Below are positions 33,855 through 41,636 of a stretch of DNA of 64,000 nucleotides, in pieces. Origin of the DNA: UBA11986 sp031402435 (GTDB lineage: Bacteria > Bacteroidota > Ignavibacteria > UBA10030 > UBA6906); assembly GCA_031402435.1 (NCBI GenBank), contig JANNSJ010000029.1, positions 1 to 64,000 of the forward strand, given 5' to 3'. Within the stretch, counting starts at the first letter, position 1; every line of letters begins with the position of its first letter. The translations under genes and the position numbers were made by a program. The notes beneath the pieces are model-generated. The model was given only the letters and a program-made list of their open reading frames with translations, did not search any database and was not told the DNA's origin.

Positions 33855-34718
33855 CTGTTTTTCATTCACGAGCGATCTCAGCAATTGCATGTTCTCCACA
33901 TCCTCGTGCATATCATCGCTCTTCGGTGTCTCGAGTATCTTTGGGATGTCGTCGAGTCGGTGATCATTCATCATTGCTCTGAACCCTTCGAGTCCAATCT
34001 TCCCTTTGCCGATATGCTCATGCCTGTCCACCCGTGAACCCAGATCCTTCTTCGAATCGTTTACATGAACGGCGACGAGTCTGCTCATTCCTACAACATC
34101 ATCAAATTCTCTCATCGTCTTCTCCCATCCATCCTGTGTTCGGATATCGTACCCGGCGGCGAGAAGATGGCAGATGTCGAGACAGACGGCCATGCGGTGC
34201 TTCTCCTCAACCAGATCGATGATTGCTCGTAGTTGCTCGAACCGATAGCCGAGTGTACTTCCTTGTCCGGCGGTTGATTCCAGCGCGCTAAGTACGTGGA
34301 AGTCCTTCGTCTGCTCGTGCGCGACATTCAATGACTCTGCAATCTTCTTTATCCCTTCCCCTTCTCCCGCTCCAACATGCGCTCCCGGATGGAATACGAG
34401 CGCTTTGATGCCGAGGGTTTCGCATCGTTGAAGTTCATCGGCGAATGCCAGTCGGGATTTTTGCAGTATCGGCGTACTGGCTGCACAGAGGTTGATGAGA
34501 TAGGCGGCGTGTGCGATCACCGGAGCGATCCTTGCTTTCGCCTCTTCCGTTTTGTAGTTTTGTACGTCGTCATTGCTGAACGGGCGGGCATGCCACTGGT
34601 TGTTGTTCTTCACGAACACCTGCATTGTTGTACAATCGATGGACGTTCCCCGCGCAAACGCCGAGTGGACTCCACCGTTGACAGACATATGTGCCCCGAG
34701 CAGCGGCATCTTATTCAT
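33852..34718 (-). CDS. nfo: Endonuclease IV (AP endonuclease)
   Basis: Zinc-dependent enzyme that nicks DNA at abasic sites, the step after uracil removal by the glycosylase at 27.3 kb. The 288-residue TIM barrel starts GAHMSVNGGVHSAFARG, has FHPGAHVGAG, an ALESTAGQGSTLG strand with a metal Glu, CLDICHLLAAGYDI, HVNDSKKDLGSRVDRHEHIG and a final LETPKSD. All metal-ligand motifs are present. ATG at 34718 is chosen, with ATG at 34709 an alternative. The start lies only 25 bp from the divergent gene at 34744; the TATACT at 34733-34738 is a candidate -10 element for nfo. Confidence 0.96.
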   Translation of the reverse strand: MNKMPLLGAHMSVNGGVHSAFARGTSIDCTTMQVFVKNNNQWHARPFSNDDVQNYKTEEAKARIAPVIAHAAYLINLCAASTPILQKSRLAFADELQRCETLGIKALVFHPGAHVGAGEGEGIKKIAESLNVAHEQTKDFHVLSALESTAGQGSTLGYRFEQLRAIIDLVEEKHRMAVCLDICHLLAAGYDIRTQDGWEKTMREFDDVVGMSRLVAVHVNDSKKDLGSRVDRHEHIGKGKIGLEGFRAMMNDHRLDDIPKILETPKSDDMHEDVENMQLLRSLVNEKQ

Positions 34719-34743
34719 GGTAGAAGATAAGAAAGTATAAACA

Positions 34744-35718
34744 ATGAAACGATCCATTTTCCTTGGAAGTGTTGCTCTCCTTTTGTTTCCCTTGGTTGCC
34801 TCATCTCAGAGCAATCGCCAGGCTCCACCGTTGTTGCTTGATGAAGTCTATCGCCTTGCGGGGCAGTGCTATTTTTTTCAGGAGTATGCAACGCTCGAAC
34901 AGAAGAACAAATGGTATGTGCTGGCGCTATTCTTGAGTCGGGAGACGGTTCGGTCAGGATCAAAGGCCGCTCTCAGTCCACAATCTTCTTGCGGTCCGAA
35001 ACCTCCACAAGTGAGGCTCTACAAGTTCATGAACGACACAACGATTGTGTTCTGTGATTCAGTGCTGATCGATAGCTACAGTGCATCCATAGGTATGGCG
35101 TCGACGTTCGACGATTCCGGTTTGCAAAAGCTTGTCATCAACCAGGCGTGCAATCCTCCCCGGACTGCACAAGCGCCATTACTGTGTTATACGCTCTCGG
35201 TTTTTGAGATTACCAGCAAGGAGAAATTCCGGAATCTTCTCACCGTCGGCAATGTGCCGGAGCGTTGGGCGAATGGCCATCCCACCGGGCATCCGCTCGA
35301 GCCCGTCGTTACGGAGGATATCGACAAAACGATCTACCCCGAACTCCTCGCGGTCGATGATTTCTTCGAAGGAGATCCGGCCTTTCGTGCCGATGATTTC
35401 CCCAAAATCACGCTTGTCTATGCGTGGGATCCCAAGGCAAATACGTTCAAAAACAAGTCTGAACGGTTTCCCGGCAAGCTTACAGTGCCCGCAGAAATTG
35501 CCCGGATGTCCAATGAGGCAAGGTTGGTCACAGTCATGGATGGGGTAATGGCGCTGGCAGCAGTCAAGCGCCTGGATGACGCGAAGAAGTTCATGGATTT
35601 GAATATGACGCCCGAACGCTTTATGCAATGGCGAGAGCAGACGCCGGAGCGCGGCTCCTCGATTGCGATGGAGCGGATCAAAGAACTACTTGTCCGATGC
35701 ATTGCACGTTACAAGTAG
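34744..35718 (+). CDS. Exported protein, unknown function
   Basis: I do not recognise a family. The 324-residue product has a signal peptide (MKRSIFLGSVALLLFPLVASSQ) and then a soluble domain without membrane helices. Cysteines are few (SCGP, CNPP, CYTL), and the C-terminal third is helical (LDDAKKFMDLNMTPERFMQW). It is divergent from nfo, with only 25 bp between the two starts, and converges on the HD-hydrolase gene 14 bp away. A fully conserved-family assignment would need a profile search. Codon use looks like that of its neighbours. Confidence 0.75.
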   Translation: MKRSIFLGSVALLLFPLVASSQSNRQAPPLLLDEVYRLAGQCYFFQEYATLEQKNKWYVLALFLSRETVRSGSKAALSPQSSCGPKPPQVRLYKFMNDTTIVFCDSVLIDSYSASIGMASTFDDSGLQKLVINQACNPPRTAQAPLLCYTLSVFEITSKEKFRNLLTVGNVPERWANGHPTGHPLEPVVTEDIDKTIYPELLAVDDFFEGDPAFRADDFPKITLVYAWDPKANTFKNKSERFPGKLTVPAEIARMSNEARLVTVMDGVMALAAVKRLDDAKKFMDLNMTPERFMQWREQTPERGSSIAMERIKELLVRCIARYK

Positions 35719-35732
35719 AGCAGGAAGCCGCC

Positions 35733-36386
35733 TTACGCTTGTCCGTTCCACTCCAGGTTAAATTGTTCAAGGAATTTCACAAGGTAATCGTGTCGTTGTT
35801 CTGCCATCGCCCGGCCTGCCTTGGTGTTCATCAGGTCTTTGAGCAGGAGCAGTTTCTCGTGGAAGTGGTTGATCGTCGTTCCGCCACTCTTCTTGTATTC
35901 TTCAAATGAAGTGTGGAGAACGGGAGGGATTTCCGGGTTGTGGATTTCATGACCTTTATGCCCGCCGTACGCGAATGTCCGTGCAATCCCGATGGCTCCA
36001 AGAGCATCCAGCCGATCTGCATCCTGTATCACCATTCCTTCTATAGTGTTCATTGCAGTCCGCACACCTGCACCTTTGAATGAAAGGTCGTCAATGATCT
36101 GGCAGACGTGGTCAATGGTTGCGGCATCAATGGACTGTTTGCTAAGCCAGCTGCGAGCAGCACGCGCTCCAGCTTTCTCATCGCCATCGTGAAATTTCCA
36201 GTCAGCAATATCGTGGAGGAGTGCCGCAAGCTCCACGATGAACATGTCTGCACTCTCCTGCTTACCGATGTGGATGGCGTTTTGCCACACACGATACACA
36301 TGCCACCAGTCGTGGCCGGTGGATTCACCGGAGAGGAGTTGCTTTGCATGGTCCGCGGTTTTCCGGATGATCCCCGTCTTGTCCAT
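35733..36386 (-). CDS. HD-domain phosphohydrolase (YedJ-like)
   Basis: A 217-residue metal-dependent hydrolase of the HD superfamily. The metal motif is split as TGHDWWHVYRVW near residues 24-35 and ALLHDIADWKF around 56-66, with DADRLDALGAIGIART providing the distal Asp. Members of this group are predicted nucleotidases or nucleotide pyrophosphohydrolases; the natural substrate is not established. The ATG overlaps the stop of the class D beta-lactamase gene (TGATG), so both are translated from one message. GTG three bases upstream is an alternative start. Confidence 0.88.
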   Translation of the reverse strand: MDKTGIIRKTADHAKQLLSGESTGHDWWHVYRVWQNAIHIGKQESADMFIVELAALLHDIADWKFHDGDEKAGARAARSWLSKQSIDAATIDHVCQIIDDLSFKGAGVRTAMNTIEGMVIQDADRLDALGAIGIARTFAYGGHKGHEIHNPEIPPVLHTSFEEYKKSGGTTINHFHEKLLLLKDLMNTKAGRAMAEQRHDYLVKFLEQFNLEWNGQA

Positions 36387-37201
36387 CACTCCATCAACCC
36401 AAAACTCTTCAATATCGCTTCAGTAATCTCTCTTCTTGCAGATGCAAAATTATCGGGTGCCGGTTCAGGTGCCTCAACGTTTGTCGCGTAGAAGTACACA
36501 TTGCCGTTTTGCTCAAGGTAGCCAACAATCCAGCCGATGTTCTTTCCGTCCCGCTCTTCCCAGCCGGTCTTGCCTTGCAGTGTGTAGGTAGTCGTGTCCT
36601 TCAGAATGATCATCCGCTTCACGATGTCCATGGAACGTTTTGAGAAAGCGAGTGTACCCGCGTACAGCCTCCGTAAGAAATCGATCTGTTCCATCTGCGA
36701 AATCTTGAGTCCGCCCGTAAGCCAGAACTTGTCGATACCACCGGACATATCCATGTTGCCGTAATGTTCACGGGTAATCCATCCGCGCATGCGCTTCTCA
36801 CCAACGCGCCGTGCAATTTCCTGGTAATACCACACCGTTGAATTCTTGATGGCATTTTCCATATCCTGATCCTGATTCCATGCCGGTCGCGCGTGCTTCA
36901 CACTATCCCACTTGATAAGGAGATGCTCATCCGGTGCAACGCCTGTTTCCAGGGCAACGAGGGAGTTGAAGATTTTGAACGTGGAGGCAGGAACGAACTG
37001 CTGCTTGCAACGAACCGAATCGTAAGCGAAATATTTATCTCTTTTCAGATCGTACAAGAGGAACGATCCACGCAAGCCGGACTTTTTGAAGTGCTCGCCG
37101 AACTCCGGCCGCTGCTCAAACCGCGTTTGACCCGACGAACTGCTGACGGCAATGACTGACAAGAGTAAGAGAATGTTCCAAGGTTTGCCTCTTTTCGACA
37201 T
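36386..37201 (-). CDS. Class D (OXA-type) beta-lactamase
   Basis: A 271-residue exported serine beta-lactamase or penicillin-binding relative. After a signal peptide (about 1-24) all class D motifs occur in order: S-T-F-K at 73-76 with catalytic Ser73 and Lys76 (the carboxylated lysine), STV at 121-123, YGN at 147-149 and KTG at 211-213, followed by TGWEERDGKNIGWIVGYLE. The length fits class D. ATG at 37201 with AAAGGA upstream is used; ATG at 37246 lacks a ribosome-binding site and would disrupt the signal. It is likely a chromosomal, intrinsic enzyme; its spectrum cannot be told from sequence. Confidence 0.94.
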   Translation of the reverse strand: MSKRGKPWNILLLLSVIAVSSSSGQTRFEQRPEFGEHFKKSGLRGSFLLYDLKRDKYFAYDSVRCKQQFVPASTFKIFNSLVALETGVAPDEHLLIKWDSVKHARPAWNQDQDMENAIKNSTVWYYQEIARRVGEKRMRGWITREHYGNMDMSGGIDKFWLTGGLKISQMEQIDFLRRLYAGTLAFSKRSMDIVKRMIILKDTTTYTLQGKTGWEERDGKNIGWIVGYLEQNGNVYFYATNVEAPEPAPDNFASARREITEAILKSFGLME

Positions 37202-37289
37202 ACGGTCGTCCTTTCGTTCTTGATAATTGCCTGCCCTTTCCTGCATGATACAGCAACTTCATTACTAATTCAACATCTTTCATTCCACC

Positions 37290-37318
37290 TTGCATCTCCA
37301 CGTTCATCCGAGTATATT
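37290..37318 (+). promoter_or_regulatory. Predicted promoter of the zinc-uptake operon, near-leaderless
   Basis: TTGCAT (37290-37295), a 17-bp spacer and TATATT (37313-37318) form a good sigma-70-type promoter. Only seven bases separate the -10 box from the ATG at 37326, so the transcript would start at or just before the start codon. No Zur-type palindrome was recognised in the 125-bp gap upstream. Confidence 0.45.
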
Positions 37319-37325
37319 GGATGCC

Positions 37326-37673
37326 ATGAGCCTCCGTTTTCGAAATACTGTTGCACGATTCATCATTGTCGCCTACGTGCTGGCCGGAGCGTTGCTTGAG
37401 GTCGGGCATCATGATGTCCACAATATCGTGCTTGAGGCAATCCCTGCCGTGTCAAGCCACGATTGTGGTGCAAACGAGATTCATATTCCGCTGGACAAAC
37501 GGCACGAGTGTCTTGCGTGTTCATTATCGGCATTGCGTGTTGCAACAGCGGCCACACAGCTTTCAGCAAACACTGCCTCATTCCGGTGCCTCGGTCGTGT
37601 TCTCGATACTCACGAGCGCACGCTTCACACAGACATACGTCACTCCGGCGAACGCGGTCCTCCGCAGTCCTGA
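37326..37673 (+). CDS. Small DUF2946-like protein, possible metal-handling
   Basis: A 115-residue protein with a hydrophobic N-terminal segment (FIIVAYVLAGALLEVG) followed by histidine-rich HHDVHNIV and a Cys/His group: CGANEIHIPLDKRHECLACS. This resembles DUF2946-type small proteins that often lie beside metal transport genes. It is the first gene of the zinc-uptake cluster, 78 bp upstream of the porin-like gene, so a periplasmic metal-binding or sensing role is an inference. The C-terminal 25 residues are not conserved-looking. Start at ATG 37326; ATG at 37321 is out of frame. Confidence 0.6.
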   Translation: MSLRFRNTVARFIIVAYVLAGALLEVGHHDVHNIVLEAIPAVSSHDCGANEIHIPLDKRHECLACSLSALRVATAATQLSANTASFRCLGRVLDTHERTLHTDIRHSGERGPPQS

Positions 37674-37751
37674 CTGTTCTCTACTCCAACACATTGAGTT
37701 ATGCCTTCCATAATCGTGGAAAGGCTCTGAGAATCTTTTTAGGAGGACATA

Positions 37752-38879
37752 ATGTTACGTTATCCAATCATTGTAACGATGGTGTTCCTGGTTTTGCCGG
37801 GATCCTCTTTCGCTCAAACAACCATCAATCCAGATATCAGCGTCATTCCACGTTTTTTTGTTGAGACGAATGACGGAGCGAAGCTCCCCGGTAAACGGGA
37901 ATTCAGCCAGCCGGATTTTTCATTTCAAGAGCTGGAAATCGCCATCTCGTCGTACCTCAATCCGTTCGCAAAGGCTGACGTGGTGTTAACGCTTCCCGGC
38001 CCCGATATTGAAGCGGGAAAACTCGGACTGGAGGAGCTCTACGCAACCGTTGTCCGCGGCCTTCCCCTTGATATCAACCTGCGGCTCGGAAAATATCGCG
38101 TCGATTTCGGCAAGCTGAACATGCAGCATCCACACGCGTGGTCGTTCATCACCCAGCCGCTTTCGCAGGAACGGTTCCTCGGAGAAGAGGGGCTGAACGA
38201 TCTCGGACTCTCGGCGAGTGTGCTTCTTCCAAGCGGTGATGTGTACAGCAAGTTGACAGTTGACGTTCTTCGTGGAGCCGCAATCGGTGAAGCGACGGGA
38301 ATCGAAGACACAAGCGGCAACAAGCCAACGTATGCAACATCTGCGCGATTGATGGCATTCTTCACGTTGGGCGAATACAGTGATCTTGAAACCGGCATCA
38401 GCATGTACACAGGTATTCACGATCCGTATAACCGGGGCCGGTTCTGGTACTGGAACTACGATTTCAAATTCAAGTACAAGCCGTCAACGTACACGTCGTT
38501 GGTGTTGCAGGGGGAAGTTCTCTACAACATACGCAAGGCAAGTCAGGATAGAGAGCTGAATCAATTCCTTGATGCAAATGGAAATCCCGTGCAACGGACG
38601 ATCAACACGGCAGGACTCTATCTGTTTGCCGACTATCAGTTCTACAAAATCTTCAGTATAGGTGGACGGTTTGACTGGAGCCAGTCGCCGTATAGCAAGG
38701 ATGACAAGGCGACTACGATGGCGGTATTCTTTGGATATTATCCCGTTGAGGAAACACTCGGCTTGCGGCTTCAGTATCAGAACAGGAAGGACGACATGCC
38801 GGGGTTCTCACAGGCCGTGAACTCCATTGGATTACAGGTACTGTTCTCGTTGGGACCACACAAGGCGCATCCGTTCTAG
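37752..38879 (+). CDS. Outer-membrane porin-like protein of the zinc-uptake cluster
   Basis: A 375-residue barrel-type outer-membrane protein. A signal peptide (about 1-22, cut after SFAQ) is followed by alternating amphipathic strands (LDINLRLGKYRVDFGKLNMQ; FWYWNYDFKFKYKPS) and a C-terminal strand (IGLQVLFSLGPHKAHPF). Proteins with this His-containing tail often sit before ZnuABC genes in related bacteria, consistent with metal passage across the outer membrane; the substrate is inferred from context. TAGGAGGACATA gives a strong ribosome-binding site. It lies 48 bp upstream of znuA. Confidence 0.75.
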   Translation: MLRYPIIVTMVFLVLPGSSFAQTTINPDISVIPRFFVETNDGAKLPGKREFSQPDFSFQELEIAISSYLNPFAKADVVLTLPGPDIEAGKLGLEELYATVVRGLPLDINLRLGKYRVDFGKLNMQHPHAWSFITQPLSQERFLGEEGLNDLGLSASVLLPSGDVYSKLTVDVLRGAAIGEATGIEDTSGNKPTYATSARLMAFFTLGEYSDLETGISMYTGIHDPYNRGRFWYWNYDFKFKYKPSTYTSLVLQGEVLYNIRKASQDRELNQFLDANGNPVQRTINTAGLYLFADYQFYKIFSIGGRFDWSQSPYSKDDKATTMAVFFGYYPVEETLGLRLQYQNRKDDMPGFSQAVNSIGLQVLFSLGPHKAHPF

Positions 38880-38927
38880 GGTGGATAGCTACAAAGACAC
38901 GAAGGCACAAAGAAAAGGAATGAAGTC

Positions 38928-39806
38928 ATGAAATGTCAAATGATGGTATTGCTTGTGGCGCTGTTTCTACACAACGCCCAGGCAACAGTCAAAGTTGTTA
39001 CCACTCTTCCCGACCTTGCCGATATTACACAGCAGATTGGCGGAGATAGGGTGAACGTGGATTTCATCGTGCGCGGCAACCAAAATCCTCACTTCGTTGA
39101 CGTGAAGCCAAGCTACATGATGAAGCTAAAGTCGGCGGATGTTTTTCTGATGATCGGGATGGAGCTTGAACTTTGGGCTCCGCAGATTATCGACGGCTCG
39201 CGCAACACAAGCCTTGATGTCGTTGACCTCTCGAAGAACATCACCAAGCTGGAAGTTCCCGAGAGGCTTGACGCCAGTCAGGGGGACGTCCATAGGTTCG
39301 GCAACCCGCATTACTGGCTCGACCCGCGCAATGTGCGGACGATCGTTCAGGAGATTGTTGCATCGCTTGCCAAAGTCTCACCCAACGATGAGCAGTTCTA
39401 TAAAACGAACGCCGACGCATATCTCAAAAGGCTCGATACAAAAATCGCCGAGTGGGAATTGATGATGAAGCCGTTTCGGGGAAGCAAGATCGTGACGTTC
39501 CATAAGAGCTGGTCATACTTTGCCGGCTGGCTTGGATTTGTCATTGCAGATCAAGTGGAACCAAAGCCAGGTATTCCACCCAGTCCAAGTCATACAACCG
39601 AGTTGATACAGCTCGTCCGCACGGGCAACATCAAGGCAATCATCGTGGAGCCGTTCTACGATACAAGCGCACCCGAACAGATTGCACGCTCGACGAGCGC
39701 CAAGGTCCTCCAACTGCCAACATCAGTCGGTGGTGCAGATGCGGCAAAAGACTACATCTCAATGATGGACTACAATATTGAGACACTTGCGGCAGTAATG
39801 AAATAA
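38928..39806 (+). CDS. znuA: Metal ABC transporter substrate-binding protein (ZnuA/cluster A-I)
   Basis: Periplasmic metal-binding component, probably Zn or Mn. The 292-residue product has a signal peptide (about 1-19), and the ligand histidines His55 (NPHF), His128 (GNPHYWLDP) and His192 (TFHKSW), with an acidic ligand near EPFYDTSAPEQ. It lacks the long His-rich loop of classical ZnuA, so Mn or Zn cannot be separated. It follows the porin gene by 48 bp and precedes the ATPase gene, from which it is separated by a 10-bp inverted repeat. Confidence 0.92.
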   Translation: MKCQMMVLLVALFLHNAQATVKVVTTLPDLADITQQIGGDRVNVDFIVRGNQNPHFVDVKPSYMMKLKSADVFLMIGMELELWAPQIIDGSRNTSLDVVDLSKNITKLEVPERLDASQGDVHRFGNPHYWLDPRNVRTIVQEIVASLAKVSPNDEQFYKTNADAYLKRLDTKIAEWELMMKPFRGSKIVTFHKSWSYFAGWLGFVIADQVEPKPGIPPSPSHTTELIQLVRTGNIKAIIVEPFYDTSAPEQIARSTSAKVLQLPTSVGGADAAKDYISMMDYNIETLAAVMK

Positions 39807-39821
39807 CGAGAGCCCACGCTT

Positions 39822-39858
39822 CCTCCCCTTGATTGTGTATTAGTTACGCAAGGGGAGG
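39822..39858. repeat. Hairpin between znuA and znuC
   Basis: CCTCCCCTTG (39822-39831) and CAAGGGGAGG (39849-39858) are perfect inverted arms with a 17-base loop. There is no T-tract, so it is not an intrinsic terminator. It lies after the substrate-binding gene and may stabilise the 3' end of the znuA message, or may be a copy of a CTCCCTT...AAGGGAGGG-type dispersed repeat. Confidence 0.6.
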
Positions 39859-39886
39859 GTGGCGGTGGGGTTCCATAGGAGAATAA

Positions 39887-40654
39887 GTGAAACCCACTAT
39901 TCAATTCCATAACGCCACGCTTGGATACGGCAGCAAGATTGTACTGAAAGATGTGAGCTTCGCGATCAACGAAGGCGATTACTTCGGTCTCGTCGGACCG
40001 AATGGAGCGGGGAAGACAACGCTCCTGCGTGCAATTCTTGGAACACTGAAGCCGCTTTCCGGAAGTGTTGAAGTGGGTGCATCGCCCGGTGAGCCTGTGC
40101 GCTTCGGATACGTGCCACAGCGCGATACTGTTGATTACATCATGCCCTATACGGTTGAAGAGGTGGTGATGATGGGGCGGTACCGCCAGATCGGACTGTT
40201 GCGTTCTCCGAAAGACAACGATCGTACGATTGTTCTTGAGAGCATGCGTCACGTGGATATTGAAGGCCTCAAGGACGTGGCGTTCAAGGAGCTTTCCGGT
40301 GGACAGAAGCAGCGCGTGCTTATTGCCCGTGCACTTGCATCAAAACCAGCGATCCTCGTTCTGGATGAACCAACGAACGGCATGGATCTTTCGTCGAAGA
40401 ACTCGATCCTCGAACTCATTCACAAGCTGCACGAACAGGATAGGCTCACGGTAATCATGGTAACTCACATGCTGGACGATATGGCAAACTATGTGAAGCG
40501 CATAGCAATCGTGGAAGCGAACTACTTCCAGGTTGGCGACGTGGATGAAGTGCTGACAGCGCGCAATCTCTCCACTGTCTACCAGATGCCGGTGAAAGTG
40601 ATGGACATTGGCGGGATGAAAGTGATCCTGCCGGGAGTTGACAATGGGAAGTAG
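39887..40654 (+). CDS. znuC: Metal ABC transporter ATP-binding protein (ZnuC)
   Basis: The 255-residue ATPase that drives metal import. Walker A is GPNGAGKTTL (about 39-48), the signature LSGGQKQRVLIARALA, and Walker B ILVLDEPTNGMD; a switch His is in VTHM. It begins with GTG preceded by AGGAGA. The 3' end overlaps the permease gene by 11 bp, so znuC and znuB are translationally coupled. Confidence 0.96.
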   Translation: MKPTIQFHNATLGYGSKIVLKDVSFAINEGDYFGLVGPNGAGKTTLLRAILGTLKPLSGSVEVGASPGEPVRFGYVPQRDTVDYIMPYTVEEVVMMGRYRQIGLLRSPKDNDRTIVLESMRHVDIEGLKDVAFKELSGGQKQRVLIARALASKPAILVLDEPTNGMDLSSKNSILELIHKLHEQDRLTVIMVTHMLDDMANYVKRIAIVEANYFQVGDVDEVLTARNLSTVYQMPVKVMDIGGMKVILPGVDNGK

Positions 40655-41471
40655 TGAAATCGTCTCGACACTCTTCACCGAATTTCCATACGCAGTATAC
40701 GGCAGCATCCTTGTCGGTGTTGTCTGCGCATTCCTCGGTGTCTACATTGTCGCGAAGCGGGTGGTATTCCTCGGCGCCGTCTTAACGCAGGTGTCAGTCC
40801 TCGGCCTTGCACTGACGTTCCTTCCATTCTTCATGGTGCCCCACACGGTAGGATCGCTTGCCGTGACGATTGTTGCGGTTATGCTGCTCTCACGACTGTT
40901 GACGCACAAGAAGATTCCCAATGATGCCGTACTCGGTTTCGTGTTTGTGTTTTCGATAGCGGCACGCATCCTCATCATGCAAAAGACCCCAAAGGTTGAG
41001 GTGTCGGAAATCGAGAACCTCCTGCGTGGCGATATTCTGTTCGTGACGCCGGAACTCTTCTACCTGATGCTCGGTGTGTTCGTGATTGCGATGGCTGTAC
41101 ATCTCCTCTTCTTCAAGGAGTTTACGTATATCTCGTTTGATGCAGAGACGGCTGGGACGCAGGGATTCAAGTCGGCGTTCTGGGAAAGCCTCTTCTATAC
41201 CATCGCTGCCGTGGTTATTTCCGTGGCAACCCACATGGTGGGAGACATCTTCGTATTTGGCTTCCTCGTTGTCCCTCCAGTTGCCGCGATGCTGTTGGTG
41301 AGGAAGGTAAAATCGATCTTCCTTGTTTCGGTGATTATCGGTGCGATGAGTCCGCTCATCGGACTGTTTCTCGCTTTCGTGTTCGATTTCCCGTCATCTC
41401 CGATTATTGTGGCGGTCGCCTCGGTTGTTTTACTGCTTGCGTGGGGGAAAAGCGTGATATGGAAACTGTAA
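40644..41471 (+). CDS. znuB: Metal ABC transporter permease (ZnuB)
   Basis: A 275-residue inner-membrane permease with about eight hydrophobic segments of the ABC-3 family, for example GSILVGVVCAFLGVYIVAKR at the start, FVFVFSIAARILI, and VVPPVAAMLLV near the end. It pairs with ZnuC at the gene level. ATG at 40644 is used; a TTG six bases upstream is in frame. It ends the operon, about 165 bp before an unrelated cytochrome gene. Confidence 0.95.
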   Translation: MGSSEIVSTLFTEFPYAVYGSILVGVVCAFLGVYIVAKRVVFLGAVLTQVSVLGLALTFLPFFMVPHTVGSLAVTIVAVMLLSRLLTHKKIPNDAVLGFVFVFSIAARILIMQKTPKVEVSEIENLLRGDILFVTPELFYLMLGVFVIAMAVHLLFFKEFTYISFDAETAGTQGFKSAFWESLFYTIAAVVISVATHMVGDIFVFGFLVVPPVAAMLLVRKVKSIFLVSVIIGAMSPLIGLFLAFVFDFPSSPIIVAVASVVLLLAWGKSVIWKL

Positions 41472-41636
41472 GACGTTAACGAGAAAAGGATTGACGTTGG
41501 TGATTGTCGGGCCGTCTGGGCCTTGTTGCTCCTACATTATTATGCAGTTCACTTTTTCCTTTCCGATTTGTATCTTCTAGCAATCCCGATCCGATAACTA
41601 TCCATCACCCTTTCAACAATCATTGGAATTAACATA

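Noticed and set aside
32816..33982. 388-codon plus-strand open frame
   Set aside because: It is antisense to the clearly identified amrS and nfo genes and has no coherent protein signature.
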